Assembly (NCBI GenBank): GCA_025350285.1
Contig: JANXYE010000425.1
Location: 1-12,971 of the forward strand
Direction: 5' to 3'
Length of the DNA: 12,971 bases
Source: Chloroflexota bacterium
Lineage (GTDB): Bacteria; Chloroflexota; Dehalococcoidia; Tepidiformales; Tepidiformaceae
Positions 1 through 6,298 of the stretch are shown here, in pieces (the first letter of the stretch is position 1; the number at the start of each line of letters is the position of its first letter). The notes beneath the pieces were generated by a model. That model saw only the letters and a program-made list of their open reading frames with translations, did no database searches and was not told the DNA's origin. A program made the translations under genes and the position numbers.

Positions 1-1
1 G

Positions 2-331
2 CTCGCCGAGGATGTCCAGTACTCTGTCATCGGCACGACACCCGTATCCGGGAGCTACGACGGCCGTCGCGCCTTCTTCGAGGGCGCCCTCCGGCCCATG
101 GGCGCGCTGCTCGCGGTCGGCGCCCGGCCTACGGAATACGAAATCATCTCCGATGGCCCGCGCGTCGTCCTTATGTGGAGCGGCGAGGGCGTCATGCTCA
201 ACGGCGCGCCCTACAACAACAGCTACTGCTGGGTGCTCGACGTGCGCGACGGCCGTGTCCAACGCATCAAGGCCTACCTCGATACTGCCCTCGTCGAGGC
301 GCTCTTCAAGCAGGAGCCGCAAGAACCGTGA
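2..331 (+). CDS. SnoaL/NTF2-like (ketosteroid isomerase-related) protein, 5' end missing
   Basis: The reading frame is open from the left edge, so the N-terminus lies outside the window; 109 residues and a TGA stop are visible. The fold signature is that of small NTF2-like proteins: a helical SYDGRRAFFEGAL segment, then beta strands ending in a YCWVLDVRDGRVQRIKAYLDTALVEALF tail (shown here in pieces: YCWVLDVRDGRV, then IKAYLDTALV). That 'dG+I....Y.Dt..' tail is typical of SnoaL-like proteins and limonene-epoxide-hydrolase relatives. Such domains bind small hydrophobic ligands or act as isomerases, hydrolases or cyclases, and the substrate cannot be told from sequence. An internal ATG at 98 exists but would cut off a clearly homologous first strand and helix, so I treat it as internal. 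It ends 66 bp before comM on the same strand, with no terminator visible between them. Confidence 0.75.
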   Translation, partial: LAEDVQYSVIGTTPVSGSYDGRRAFFEGALRPMGALLAVGARPTEYEIISDGPRVVLMWSGEGVMLNGAPYNNSYCWVLDVRDGRVQRIKAYLDTALVEALFKQEPQEP

Positions 332-361
332 CTCGGCATCGCGCTCCGCGTCCCTCCCGTG

Positions 362-391
362 TTGACGGGGGTGAACCGCCACTCCCACAAT
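362..391 (+). promoter_or_regulatory. candidate comM promoter, leaderless type
   Basis: TTGACG (362-367) and CACAAT (386-391) are separated by 18 bp. The -10 ends seven bases before the ATG at 398, so transcription would begin at or next to the start codon. No Shine-Dalgarno sequence precedes that ATG, which agrees with a leaderless message. The boxes match consensus at 5/6 and 4/6. This was found by eye, with no transcript data. Confidence 0.4.
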
Positions 392-397
392 CCGGCC

Positions 398-1936
398 ATG
401 CTTGCTCGGGTCTTCAGCTGTGCGGTGGTTGGGCTCGATGGCGAGCTGGTCGAGGTCGAAGTCGACATCTCGCGTGGTGTTGAGCCGAAGACAACGGTCG
501 TCGGGCTGCCCGACATGGCCGTCCAGGAGTCTCGCGAGCGGGTGCGCTCGGCCATCCGCAACAGCGGGCTGACCTACCCAATAAATAGTCGCGTCACGGT
601 CAGCCTCGCGCCGGCCGACCTTCGCAAGGAAGGCCCTTCGTACGACCTGCCGATAGCGACGGGCATCCTCCTGGCTAACGGACAGATCTCGGCGGCCGCG
701 GACGACGCGGTGTTCATCGGCGAACTGGCACTCAACGGCGATGTCCGCCCCGTTCGTGGCGTCCTGCCCATGGCGATGCTGGCCCACCGGCGGGGGAAGG
801 TCCGCGCGTTCGTGCCCGTCGCGAACGCGGCCGAGGCGGCGCTGGTGGCGGGCCTCGCCGTCTACCCCGTTGAGAGCCTCTCGGCGCTCGCTTCCCACCT
901 GTTGGGTGCGATTCCGATACCGCTCTTCGTGCCCGGGCCGCTTGTCATCGAGACGCCCGTGGCCGGCTCGGTCCCGGACTTTCGCGACGTGGTCGGGCAG
1001 GAGCACGCAAAGCGCGCGATCGAGGTTGCGGCGGCGGGCGGGCACAACCTCCTAATGCGCGGCTCACCGGGCAGTGGCAAGACGCTGCTCGCGAAAGCCC
1101 TGCCATCCATTCTGCCTCCCATGACCGACGCCGAGGCGATCGAGGTGACGCGCGTCTACAGCGTCGCCGGGCTGCTTTCGGCCGGCTCCGGGCTGATGCG
1201 CACGCGTCCCTTTCGGTCGCCCCACCACACGATTTCGAACGCGGGGCTTGTCGGCGGAGGCTCTCCCCCGCGGCCCGGCGAGATCACGCTCGCGCACCGG
1301 GGCGTCCTCTTTCTGGACGAACTGCCCGAGTTCGATCCGCGCGTTCTCGAAGTCCTGCGCCAGCCGCTGGAAGACCGCGTCGTGACCATCAGCCGGGCGC
1401 GGATGTCGGTCACCTTCCCGACGAACTTCTCATTGGTCGCGTCGATGAACCCGTGCCGCTGCGGCTGGCTCGGGGACCCGATACGGGAATGTACGTGCCC
1501 GCCCCAGCAGGTCTCGGCCTACCAGCGGCGCATCTCGGGCCCGCTCCTGGACCGCATCGACCTGTTTGTGGACGTGCCGCGCGTGGATTTCGAAAAGCTC
1601 GCCGCCGCGCCTCAGGCGGAGCCCTCCGCCGCCGTTGCCGAGCGGGTAGCCGCCGCACGGGCGATCCAGGAGGCGCGATTCGTCTCCGCCGGGCTCACCG
1701 GTATCCACGTAAACGCCGAGATGACGCCACCACTCGTGCGCGACTTCGTCCAGTCCCGCATGGATGAGGCTGGGACGAATCTCCTCCGCATCGCCGTCCA
1801 GCAGCTCAATCTGTCGGCGCGGGCCTTCCACAGGTTGTTGAAAATCGGACGGACGATCGCCGACCTCGCCGCCAGCGAGCGCGTTGAACCTGCCCACGTC
1901 GCCGAGGCGATCCAGTACCGGGACCGCGTCGAGTAG
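398..1936 (+). CDS. comM: YifB/ComM family Mg-chelatase-like AAA+ ATPase
   Basis: This 512-residue protein matches the usual length of about 500 for the family. The N-terminus (MLARVFSCAVVGLDGELVEV) and the following GLPDMAVQESRERVRSAIRNSG belong to the Lon-protease-like ChlI fold domain. The AAA+ core follows, with Walker A GSPGSGKT (residues 222-229), Walker B GVLFLDE (302-308), and a cysteine-rich insert NPCRCGWLGDP..CTCPP that is conserved in this family. Next come the arginine-bearing ISGPLLDRIDL segment and a C-terminal Mg-chelatase helical domain. In naturally transformable bacteria ComM is a hexameric helicase that promotes branch migration during integration of incoming DNA; elsewhere its role is less clear. 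I start at the ATG at 398 because family members begin 'MLARV.S.AV.G'; a GTG at 359 would add 13 unconserved residues. No other competence gene lies nearby. It ends 9 bp from the stop of the convergent gene. Confidence 0.95.
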   Translation: MLARVFSCAVVGLDGELVEVEVDISRGVEPKTTVVGLPDMAVQESRERVRSAIRNSGLTYPINSRVTVSLAPADLRKEGPSYDLPIATGILLANGQISAAADDAVFIGELALNGDVRPVRGVLPMAMLAHRRGKVRAFVPVANAAEAALVAGLAVYPVESLSALASHLLGAIPIPLFVPGPLVIETPVAGSVPDFRDVVGQEHAKRAIEVAAAGGHNLLMRGSPGSGKTLLAKALPSILPPMTDAEAIEVTRVYSVAGLLSAGSGLMRTRPFRSPHHTISNAGLVGGGSPPRPGEITLAHRGVLFLDELPEFDPRVLEVLRQPLEDRVVTISRARMSVTFPTNFSLVASMNPCRCGWLGDPIRECTCPPQQVSAYQRRISGPLLDRIDLFVDVPRVDFEKLAAAPQAEPSAAVAERVAAARAIQEARFVSAGLTGIHVNAEMTPPLVRDFVQSRMDEAGTNLLRIAVQQLNLSARAFHRLLKIGRTIADLAASERVEPAHVAEAIQYRDRVE

Positions 1937-1945
1937 GGGGCACGC

Positions 1946-2218
1946 TTACTCGGCGGGCTTCGCTGGCTGCGAAAAGCTGGTCATGAACCGCTGCAGCATG
2001 TCCGGGTTGAGCCAGCTCCAGGGTCCGTTGGCGGTCCGGCCGAGAAACTCGTCGAACTCCATGGCCGCGTCGTTCGCCATCTTCCCGAGTTCGACGTTCG
2101 CCTGCACGAGGGCGCTCGCGGATTCGAACAGGGCGGCCCACTTGGCGAGGACCTCGCCGTATCGCTCTCCGAAGGCCAGGGCTGTCTCTGAAGGTCCGAA
2201 GACCCCTCGCTGCGGCAT
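1946..2218 (-). CDS. small helical protein, possibly phasin-like
   Basis: I do not recognise this 90-residue protein with certainty. It has no membrane span, signal peptide or cysteine. Residues about 12-60 look like one long amphipathic helix rich in Ala, Glu and Leu (FGERYGEVLAKWAALFESAS, then LVQANVELGKMANDAAMEFDEF). A Trp/Pro-containing turn (GPWSWLNPD) and a short second helix follow. This resembles phasins and the small PHA-synthase-associated helical proteins in character, but I see no diagnostic motif, so the link is weak. Translation signals are strong: GGAGG lies six bases before the ATG, and a -35/-10 pair lies just upstream. A real, independently transcribed gene is therefore well supported. 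It is convergent with comM with only 9 bp between the stop codons, leaving no room for a private terminator. Confidence 0.7.
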   Translation of the reverse strand: MPQRGVFGPSETALAFGERYGEVLAKWAALFESASALVQANVELGKMANDAAMEFDEFLGRTANGPWSWLNPDMLQRFMTSFSQPAKPAE

Positions 2219-2224
2219 GCCATC

Positions 2225-2229
2225 CCTCC
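2225..2229 (-). promoter_or_regulatory. ribosome binding site of the 90-residue gene
   Basis: GGAGG on the minus strand lies six bases from the ATG at 2218. It fixes this start over another minus-strand ATG at 2223-2225, which begins an 80-residue frame and overlaps the site itself. Confidence 0.7.
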
Positions 2230-2235
2230 GCGTTC

Positions 2236-2264
2236 ACTATCGGCGGCTGGGGACGAGGTGGCAA
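2236..2264 (-). promoter_or_regulatory. candidate promoter of the 90-residue gene
   Basis: On the minus strand, TTGCCA (2264-2259, 5/6 match) is followed after 17 bp by GATAGT (2241-2236, 4/6). The predicted start is near 2229, about ten bases before the ATG, which would place the GGAGG at or very near the 5' end of the message. The upstream edge of the -35 is three bases from the first LexA-like dyad (2268-2281), so that site could influence both directions. Confidence 0.5.
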
Positions 2265-2267
2265 TTC

Positions 2268-2281
2268 AGAACATGTGTGTT
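2268..2281 (+). promoter_or_regulatory. LexA-like dyad, site 1
   Basis: AGAAC-ATGT-GTGTT. The left half and the RNRY centre fit the Gram-positive SOS box CGAAC-RNRY-GTTYG; the right half has GTG in place of GTT. It overlaps the first two bases of the TTGACA at 2280 and lies just upstream of the opposing -35 at 2259-2264. The regulator's identity is inference. Confidence 0.4.
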
Positions 2282-2309
2282 GACATGCGCACACCCGTTC
2301 GCATACGCT
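2280..2309 (+). promoter_or_regulatory. candidate promoter of the small membrane protein gene
   Basis: A perfect TTGACA (2280-2285) is followed by weak -10 choices: CATACG (2302-2307, 16-bp spacer) or TACGCT (2304-2309, 18-bp spacer). The start would fall near 2314, about 24 bases before the ATG at 2338. Three LexA-like dyads overlap the -35, fill the spacer, and sit in the leader. This arrangement suits tight repression of a promoter with a strong -35. Confidence 0.5.
2288..2301 (-). promoter_or_regulatory. LexA-like dyad, site 2
   Basis: Read on the minus strand, this is CGAAC-GGGT-GTGCG. It occupies almost the whole spacer between the TTGACA and the -10 choices, where a bound repressor would block RNA polymerase. 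Its centre is 20 bp from the centre of site 1, about two helical turns. Confidence 0.45.
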
Positions 2310-2320
2310 GGCGCCACCTC

Positions 2321-2334
2321 AGAACGGATGTGCT
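2321..2334 (+). promoter_or_regulatory. LexA-like dyad, site 3
   Basis: AGAAC-GGAT-GTGCT lies in the predicted leader and ends three bases before the ATG at 2338. Thirteen bases (GAACGGATGTGCT) are identical to the site at 12848-12861. Its centre is 33 bp from site 2, about three turns, so all three sites would lie on one face of the helix. Confidence 0.45.
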
Positions 2335-2337
2335 GTC

Positions 2338-2568
2338 ATGGTCAACCCGGTTGCCACTGTCATCTTCGACCTCTTCCTCGTCGCCACCGCCGGCCTCGTG
2401 GTCGCGGCCATGGCGCACGAGTACCTCACGCACGGCGAGCCGTGCGTAGGGGCGACGCGGCGGGCGTCAGCGACTCGGCGCGCCACGTCGCGGGCAGCGC
2501 ATCCGGTGCGGAAGCAGGGGACACGCTTTAACCCGAGCCACTCTGGCGGCCGCCGCCTCGCGGCCTAA
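2338..2568 (+). CDS. small single-span membrane protein, unknown function
   Basis: This is a 76-residue product I cannot assign to a family. Residues about 5-26 (TVIFDLFLVATAGLVVAAMA) form one convincing membrane helix. A short acidic/His segment (HEYLTHGEPC) follows, then a strongly basic, low-complexity tail rich in Arg, Ser and Ala. The first 35 or so codons end almost always in G or C, as the real genes here do; the tail is less persuasive, so the true protein could have evolved from a shorter ancestor. Support comes mainly from context: a perfect -35 box and three repeated operator-like dyads immediately upstream, all oriented to this ATG. The Shine-Dalgarno match is poor (GGATG about 8 bases upstream). 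LexA-controlled one-span inhibitors of cell division (SidA, YneA-type) are a known precedent; a similar role here is inference only. Confidence 0.5.
   Translation: MVNPVATVIFDLFLVATAGLVVAAMAHEYLTHGEPCVGATRRASATRRATSRAAHPVRKQGTRFNPSHSGGRRLAA
2548..2565 (+). other. GC-rich stem-loop at the 3' end of the small membrane protein gene
   Basis: GGCCGC and GCGGCC arms of six bases flank a six-base loop. The structure lies inside the last codons of the gene and just before the convergent rel stop. No T-run follows on either strand, so it is at best a weak terminator or an mRNA-stabilising hairpin. Confidence 0.25.
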
Positions 2569-2592
2569 GCCGGGGCAGGGGGAGACCACGGC

Positions 2593-4848
2593 TCAGGTTG
2601 TCGACTTCTGCTTGGCCCGGTGTCGATCGCCACGGTGTTCAATACTGCGCTCCACGCTCCGGACGCCACGGATGATTTCGATGCGCGAGAGGAGCCGCGA
2701 AAGCTGCTCGATGCCGGTGGTCTCCAGCGTCGTGAGGATGGTCACGCTGCCCTCGCCGCCGCTTTCGATGGTCCGCACGCCAACCATATTGACCTTGTCT
2801 TCCGTCACGATGTTCGTGATGTCGCGCAACAGCCCCACGCGGTCCCACGCTTCAATCCGCACATCGACCGGGTACATGCGGCCACCGAGCCCCCATTCCA
2901 CCTCCACGACCCGCTCCCGTTCCTCTTCGTTGAGGATGTTGAGGCAGTCCGCCCGGTGGACCGTAACCCCGCGTGCTCGCGTGACGTAGCCCACGATCTG
3001 GTCACCAGGGACGGGGTTGCAGCATCGGGCCATGGTTGTCAGGAGGTTCCCGATACCCAGGACCTTCATGCCGGGCGAGCCAATGATCGCGGGCGCAAGC
3101 TTGTCTGGGAGCGGCGGCGGTGGCTCTTCGGGGCCCTCCTCTTCCTGGATAAGCGCCCCGAGTTTGCGGGCGATGGTCTGCGTACTCACGCCGCCGTAGC
3201 CAAGCGCGGCGAGCAGTTCCTCCCAGCTGGCGTAGTTGACGATCTGGAGGATCTGGTCCTGTCGTTCGCTCAGGTCGAGACCGAGGCGGCGCATCTCCTT
3301 TTCGATCATCTCGCGGCCTCGCTCGATGTTCTGCTCGCGCTCTTGCTTGCGGAACCACTGCCGGATTTTCTCTTTGGCGTGGGAGGTCCGGACGTAACCC
3401 AGATTTGGGTTCAGCCAGTCCCGCGAAGGGCCCTTGCCGGGCGTCCTGGAGCGCATGATTTCGACCACATCGCCGGTCGTGAGCGACCGGTTGAGAGGGA
3501 GCATTCGGCCGTTCACTTTGCCGCCGACGGTTTGATGGCCGAGGTCGGTGTGAATGCGATAGGCGAAATCGAGCGGCGTCGCCCCGGCCGGCAGATCGAC
3601 GACTTCTCCCTTCGGCGTGAAGACGAACACCTGGTCGCGGAAGAGGTCGGTTTTCACCGTCTCGACGAAGTCTTCGGCGACCGACATCTCGCGCTGCCAA
3701 TCGAGCAGTTGCCGCAGCCAGGCGATGCGCTCCTCGTCGCGCGCGGCCTTGCCGCCTTCCTTGTAGCGCCAGTGGGCGGCGACGCCGTACTCGGCTACCC
3801 GGTGCATCTCCGGTGTCCGGATCTGGATTTCCAGGGGCCGGCCGCCGACCGCCACAACCGTCGTGTGTAACGACTGATACATGCTGTCTTTCGGGTTCGC
3901 GATGTAGTCATCGAACTGGCCGGGTATTGGCCGCCAAAGCTGGTGCACCATGCCGAGCGTGTGATAACAGGCCGCGACCGTATCGACGATGATGCGCACG
4001 GCCAGCAGGTCATAGATCTGGTCGAAGGCCTTGGCCTCGTGTGAGTAGCGCTGCATCTTTTGGGCGATGCTGTAGATGTGCTTCGCCCGGCCCGTGATCT
4101 CCGCCGTGATGCCGGCCTGGGCGAGGTGCTCACGCAAGACTTCGGTGGCCTCTTCGAGGTTGGTCTGGCGGCTCTCCCGCTTGGAGGCGAGCATCGTCGC
4201 GATCTCTTTGTAGCGCTCCGGTTCGAGGTAGCGGAAAGCGAGGTCTTCGAGTTCCCATTTTATCTGCCAGACGCCGAGGCGGTTGGCGAGCGGCGCGAAT
4301 ATTTCCAGCGTTTCGATCGCGATCCGTTTCCGCTTGTCTTCAGGTTGTGCCCAGAGCGTACGCATGTTGTGCAGGCGGTCGCACAGCTTGATCAGGACGA
4401 CGCTGAGATCGTCCGCCATCGCCAGGAACATCTTCCGCAGGTTCTCGGCCTGGATGGAATCGCGTGTCGGCTGTTGCCCGCCGCCAAGCGCGAGGGGCAG
4501 CTTGTCGAGCTTGGTCAGCCCATCGACGATGCGCGCAACCTGCGGCCCGAACTTCTTCGCCAGCCGTTCGTTCGGGACACCACAGTCCTCCTGGACGTCG
4601 TGCAGCAGCGCGGCGGCCAGCGCGAGGTGGTCCAGTTCGAGGCCCGCGACGGCGTAGGTGACCTCGACCGGGTGCGTGATGTACGGGTGCCCGGACTTCC
4701 GCAACTGGCCCTCGTGGCATTCCCGTGCGAACTCGTACGCTTCGCGTACTATTTCGAGGCGTTCGGCAGGCAGGTAGCGCGCGGCGCGCTGAAGGACGCT
4801 CTCAATCGTGATCGTCGAGGCTGGCGGCTCCTGCGTACGGACCGGCAC
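2593..4848 (-). CDS. rel: long RelA/SpoT (Rel) (p)ppGpp synthetase/hydrolase
   Basis: This 751-residue protein has the full long-RSH architecture. The HD hydrolase domain spans about 20-200, with H59, H83-D84, E87-D88 and D157 of KLCDRLHN all present. The synthetase domain spans about 250-365 (GRAKHIYSIAQKM, YDLLAVRIIV, MYQSLHTTV, EIQIRT.EMH..AEYG). The TGS domain is 404-466, a helical region is about 490-580, a zinc-finger/RIS region with C609-C610, H631 and C635 follows, and the C-terminal ACT domain is about 657-735. Both catalytic centres look intact, so the enzyme should make (p)ppGpp from ATP and GDP/GTP on stalled ribosomes and also degrade it. Oddly, the loop that usually reads RxKD in two-way enzymes and ExDD in RelA reads QFDD (311-314) here. 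The GTG start is supported by GAGGG five bases upstream. The gene is divergent from hisS across 72 bp. Confidence 0.96.
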   Translation of the reverse strand: MPVRTQEPPASTITIESVLQRAARYLPAERLEIVREAYEFARECHEGQLRKSGHPYITHPVEVTYAVAGLELDHLALAAALLHDVQEDCGVPNERLAKKFGPQVARIVDGLTKLDKLPLALGGGQQPTRDSIQAENLRKMFLAMADDLSVVLIKLCDRLHNMRTLWAQPEDKRKRIAIETLEIFAPLANRLGVWQIKWELEDLAFRYLEPERYKEIATMLASKRESRQTNLEEATEVLREHLAQAGITAEITGRAKHIYSIAQKMQRYSHEAKAFDQIYDLLAVRIIVDTVAACYHTLGMVHQLWRPIPGQFDDYIANPKDSMYQSLHTTVVAVGGRPLEIQIRTPEMHRVAEYGVAAHWRYKEGGKAARDEERIAWLRQLLDWQREMSVAEDFVETVKTDLFRDQVFVFTPKGEVVDLPAGATPLDFAYRIHTDLGHQTVGGKVNGRMLPLNRSLTTGDVVEIMRSRTPGKGPSRDWLNPNLGYVRTSHAKEKIRQWFRKQEREQNIERGREMIEKEMRRLGLDLSERQDQILQIVNYASWEELLAALGYGGVSTQTIARKLGALIQEEEGPEEPPPPLPDKLAPAIIGSPGMKVLGIGNLLTTMARCCNPVPGDQIVGYVTRARGVTVHRADCLNILNEEERERVVEVEWGLGGRMYPVDVRIEAWDRVGLLRDITNIVTEDKVNMVGVRTIESGGEGSVTILTTLETTGIEQLSRLLSRIEIIRGVRSVERSIEHRGDRHRAKQKSTT

Positions 4849-4853
4849 TCACA

Positions 4854-4859
4854 CCCTCT
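4854..4859 (-). promoter_or_regulatory. ribosome binding site of rel
   Basis: AGAGGG on the minus strand, five bases from the GTG at 4848, supports the GTG start. It directly follows the dyad at 4860-4877, so a structure formed by that dyad could hinder ribosome access. Confidence 0.6.
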
Positions 4860-4877
4860 ATGCCGGGTTCCCGGCAT
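4860..4877. promoter_or_regulatory. perfect 8-bp inverted repeat in the rel leader
   Basis: ATGCCGGG-TT-CCCGGCAT is a perfect dyad with a two-base centre. It lies 11 bp upstream of the rel start codon and next to its ribosome binding site. As DNA it could bind a dimeric regulator; as RNA it could form a 7-bp stem with a four-base loop beside the ribosome site. Minus-strand TAGGAT (4888-4883) upstream of it is a possible rel -10, but with only a poor -35. Confidence 0.4.
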
Positions 4878-4885
4878 TGCCTATC

Positions 4886-4915
4886 CTAACATTAACTCAG
4901 AAACGAGACGATAAC
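4886..4915 (+). promoter_or_regulatory. weak candidate hisS promoter, leaderless type
   Basis: CTAACA (4886-4891, 4/6) and GATAAC (4910-4915, 4/6) are 18 bp apart. The -10 ends six bases before the ATG at 4921, so the message would have almost no leader. No Shine-Dalgarno sequence is visible before hisS. The gap is too short for a T-box leader. Confidence 0.25.
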
Positions 4916-4920
4916 TCGCT

Positions 4921-6198
4921 ATGGCCGGACGTTTCCAGGCGCCCCGGGGCACACAGGATATCCTTCCTGCGGATCAGCCCTACTGGGCCGCAATCAACGG
5001 CGCAATCCTCGAAGTGACGCGTTTGCACGGCTTCCGGCGCATCGACACTCCCGTTTTCGAACATGCGGGGCTCTTCGAAAAGGGCAGTGGCGACACGACC
5101 GACGTGGTTGAGAAGGAGATGTACACCTTCAAGGATCGCGGCGGCGACGACCTCGCGCTCACTCCGGAGGCGACGCCCGCCATCGCCCGCGCGTATCTCG
5201 AACACGGCATGGCGAGTTGGCCCCAGCCAGTCCGGATCTACACGACCCACCCGATGTTCCGCTACGACCGGCCGCAGAAGGGACGCTACCGCCAGCACAC
5301 CCAATTCGACTGCGAGGTGCTCGGCTCGGGTGACGCGCTCATCGACGCAGAAGTGATCAGCCTACTCTGGCGGCTCTACGAGCGCCTCGGCATCCGCAAT
5401 CTCCAGGTCCGGATCAACAGCATCGACGATCCCGAGCCGCGCCGCGCCTACATCGAACGTCTCACGGAGTACTACGCTCCGCACGTCGATTCGTTGTCCG
5501 AAGACAGCAAGCGCCGACTCTCACGCAACCCGCTGCGCCTCCTCGATAGCAAGGACGGACGCGACCAGCCTTTCAAGGAAGCCGCGCCCAAGCTGAGCGA
5601 CCAGCTCAGTGAACCCGCCGCCGCCCACCACAGGGTCGTTATGGACGCACTGAGCGTGGCCGGCATTCCGTTCGTGAACGACCCGCTGCTCGTGCGCGGC
5701 CTCGACTACTACAACCGGACCGTGTTCGAGATCGTCCCGACTGATGACGAACGGGCGCAGGGAACCATCGGCGGGGGGGGCCGCTACGACGGTCTCATGG
5801 AACTTCTCGGTGGACCCGCAACACCGGGTATCGGCTTCGGTAGCGGGTTCGAGCGGATCATTCTCGAGATGCAGAAGCACGAGGTGACATTCCCGGAAGC
5901 CGCGCTCGCCACCGCCTTCATCGTCCACAGGGCGCCGGACTCCCACCGTGCCGCGTTCAAGTTGGCCGGCGACCTGCGCTCCGCGGGCGTCTCAACCATC
6001 GTGGGCGAAACGGGCCGGTCGTTGAAGTCGCAGTTCCGCAGCGCCGACGCCTCGGGCGCCCGCTTCGCAGTCATTCTTGGTGAGCACGAACTCGACCGCG
6101 GAGCGGCGATACTCAAGGACCTCCGCGGTGGCGGCGCGCAGGTCGAGGTGCCCCTCGATGGGTTGGTGCGGGCAGTGGCCACGGCGACGGATTGCTGA
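4921..6198 (+). CDS. hisS: histidyl-tRNA synthetase
   Basis: This 425-residue class II synthetase charges tRNA-His with histidine. The N-terminal segment FQAPRGTQDILP is the usual HisRS opening. Motif 2 spans about 111-135 (PMFRYDRPQKGRYRQHTQFD). The HisRS-specific histidine-binding motif appears as LVRGLDYYNRTVFE (257-270), followed by GGGGRYDGL (284-292) and motif 3 GIGFGSGFERI (303-313). The C-terminal anticodon-binding alpha/beta domain starts near 328 and includes VGETGRSLKSQFRSAD and FAVILGEHEL. RYDRPQKGRYRQ carries the expected ATP-binding arginine. The length fits bacterial HisS and rules out HisZ, which lacks the anticodon domain. The ATG at 4921 is the first Met and matches family N-termini. 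The next gene, prfA, starts 100 bp downstream with its own -10-like box. Confidence 0.97.
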   Translation: MAGRFQAPRGTQDILPADQPYWAAINGAILEVTRLHGFRRIDTPVFEHAGLFEKGSGDTTDVVEKEMYTFKDRGGDDLALTPEATPAIARAYLEHGMASWPQPVRIYTTHPMFRYDRPQKGRYRQHTQFDCEVLGSGDALIDAEVISLLWRLYERLGIRNLQVRINSIDDPEPRRAYIERLTEYYAPHVDSLSEDSKRRLSRNPLRLLDSKDGRDQPFKEAAPKLSDQLSEPAAAHHRVVMDALSVAGIPFVNDPLLVRGLDYYNRTVFEIVPTDDERAQGTIGGGGRYDGLMELLGGPATPGIGFGSGFERIILEMQKHEVTFPEAALATAFIVHRAPDSHRAAFKLAGDLRSAGVSTIVGETGRSLKSQFRSADASGARFAVILGEHELDRGAAILKDLRGGGAQVEVPLDGLVRAVATATDC

Positions 6199-6228
6199 AG
6201 GTCCGCCGCCGGGAAACCGTCAGGCGGG

Positions 6229-6237
6229 TGATATACT
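6229..6237 (+). promoter_or_regulatory. candidate extended -10 promoter of prfA
   Basis: TGATATACT carries an extended -10 (TG-N-TATACT, 5/6 in the hexamer). The -35 position (about 6209-6214) shows no match, as is common for extended -10 promoters. The start would be near 6244, giving a leader of about 55 bases before prfA. Confidence 0.45.
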
Positions 6238-6298
6238 CCGAAGGCCACCGAACGAAAGGTATTGACGCCGCCGCACCTGTTTCGCGGGCGCATGCATC

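Noticed and set aside
2620..3870. A 416-codon plus-strand open frame opposite rel
   Set aside because: It mirrors the rel coding strand, has no known motif, promoter or ribosome site, and arises because stop codons are rare in the antisense frames of GC-rich genes.
4849..4920. T-box or other riboswitch before hisS
   Set aside because: The gap is only 72 bp and lacks room for a specifier stem, T-box bulge and terminator.
6204..6228. Terminator after hisS formed by CCGCC and GGCGG
   Set aside because: The arms are short, the loop is loose and no T-run follows; they also abut the prfA -10 box.
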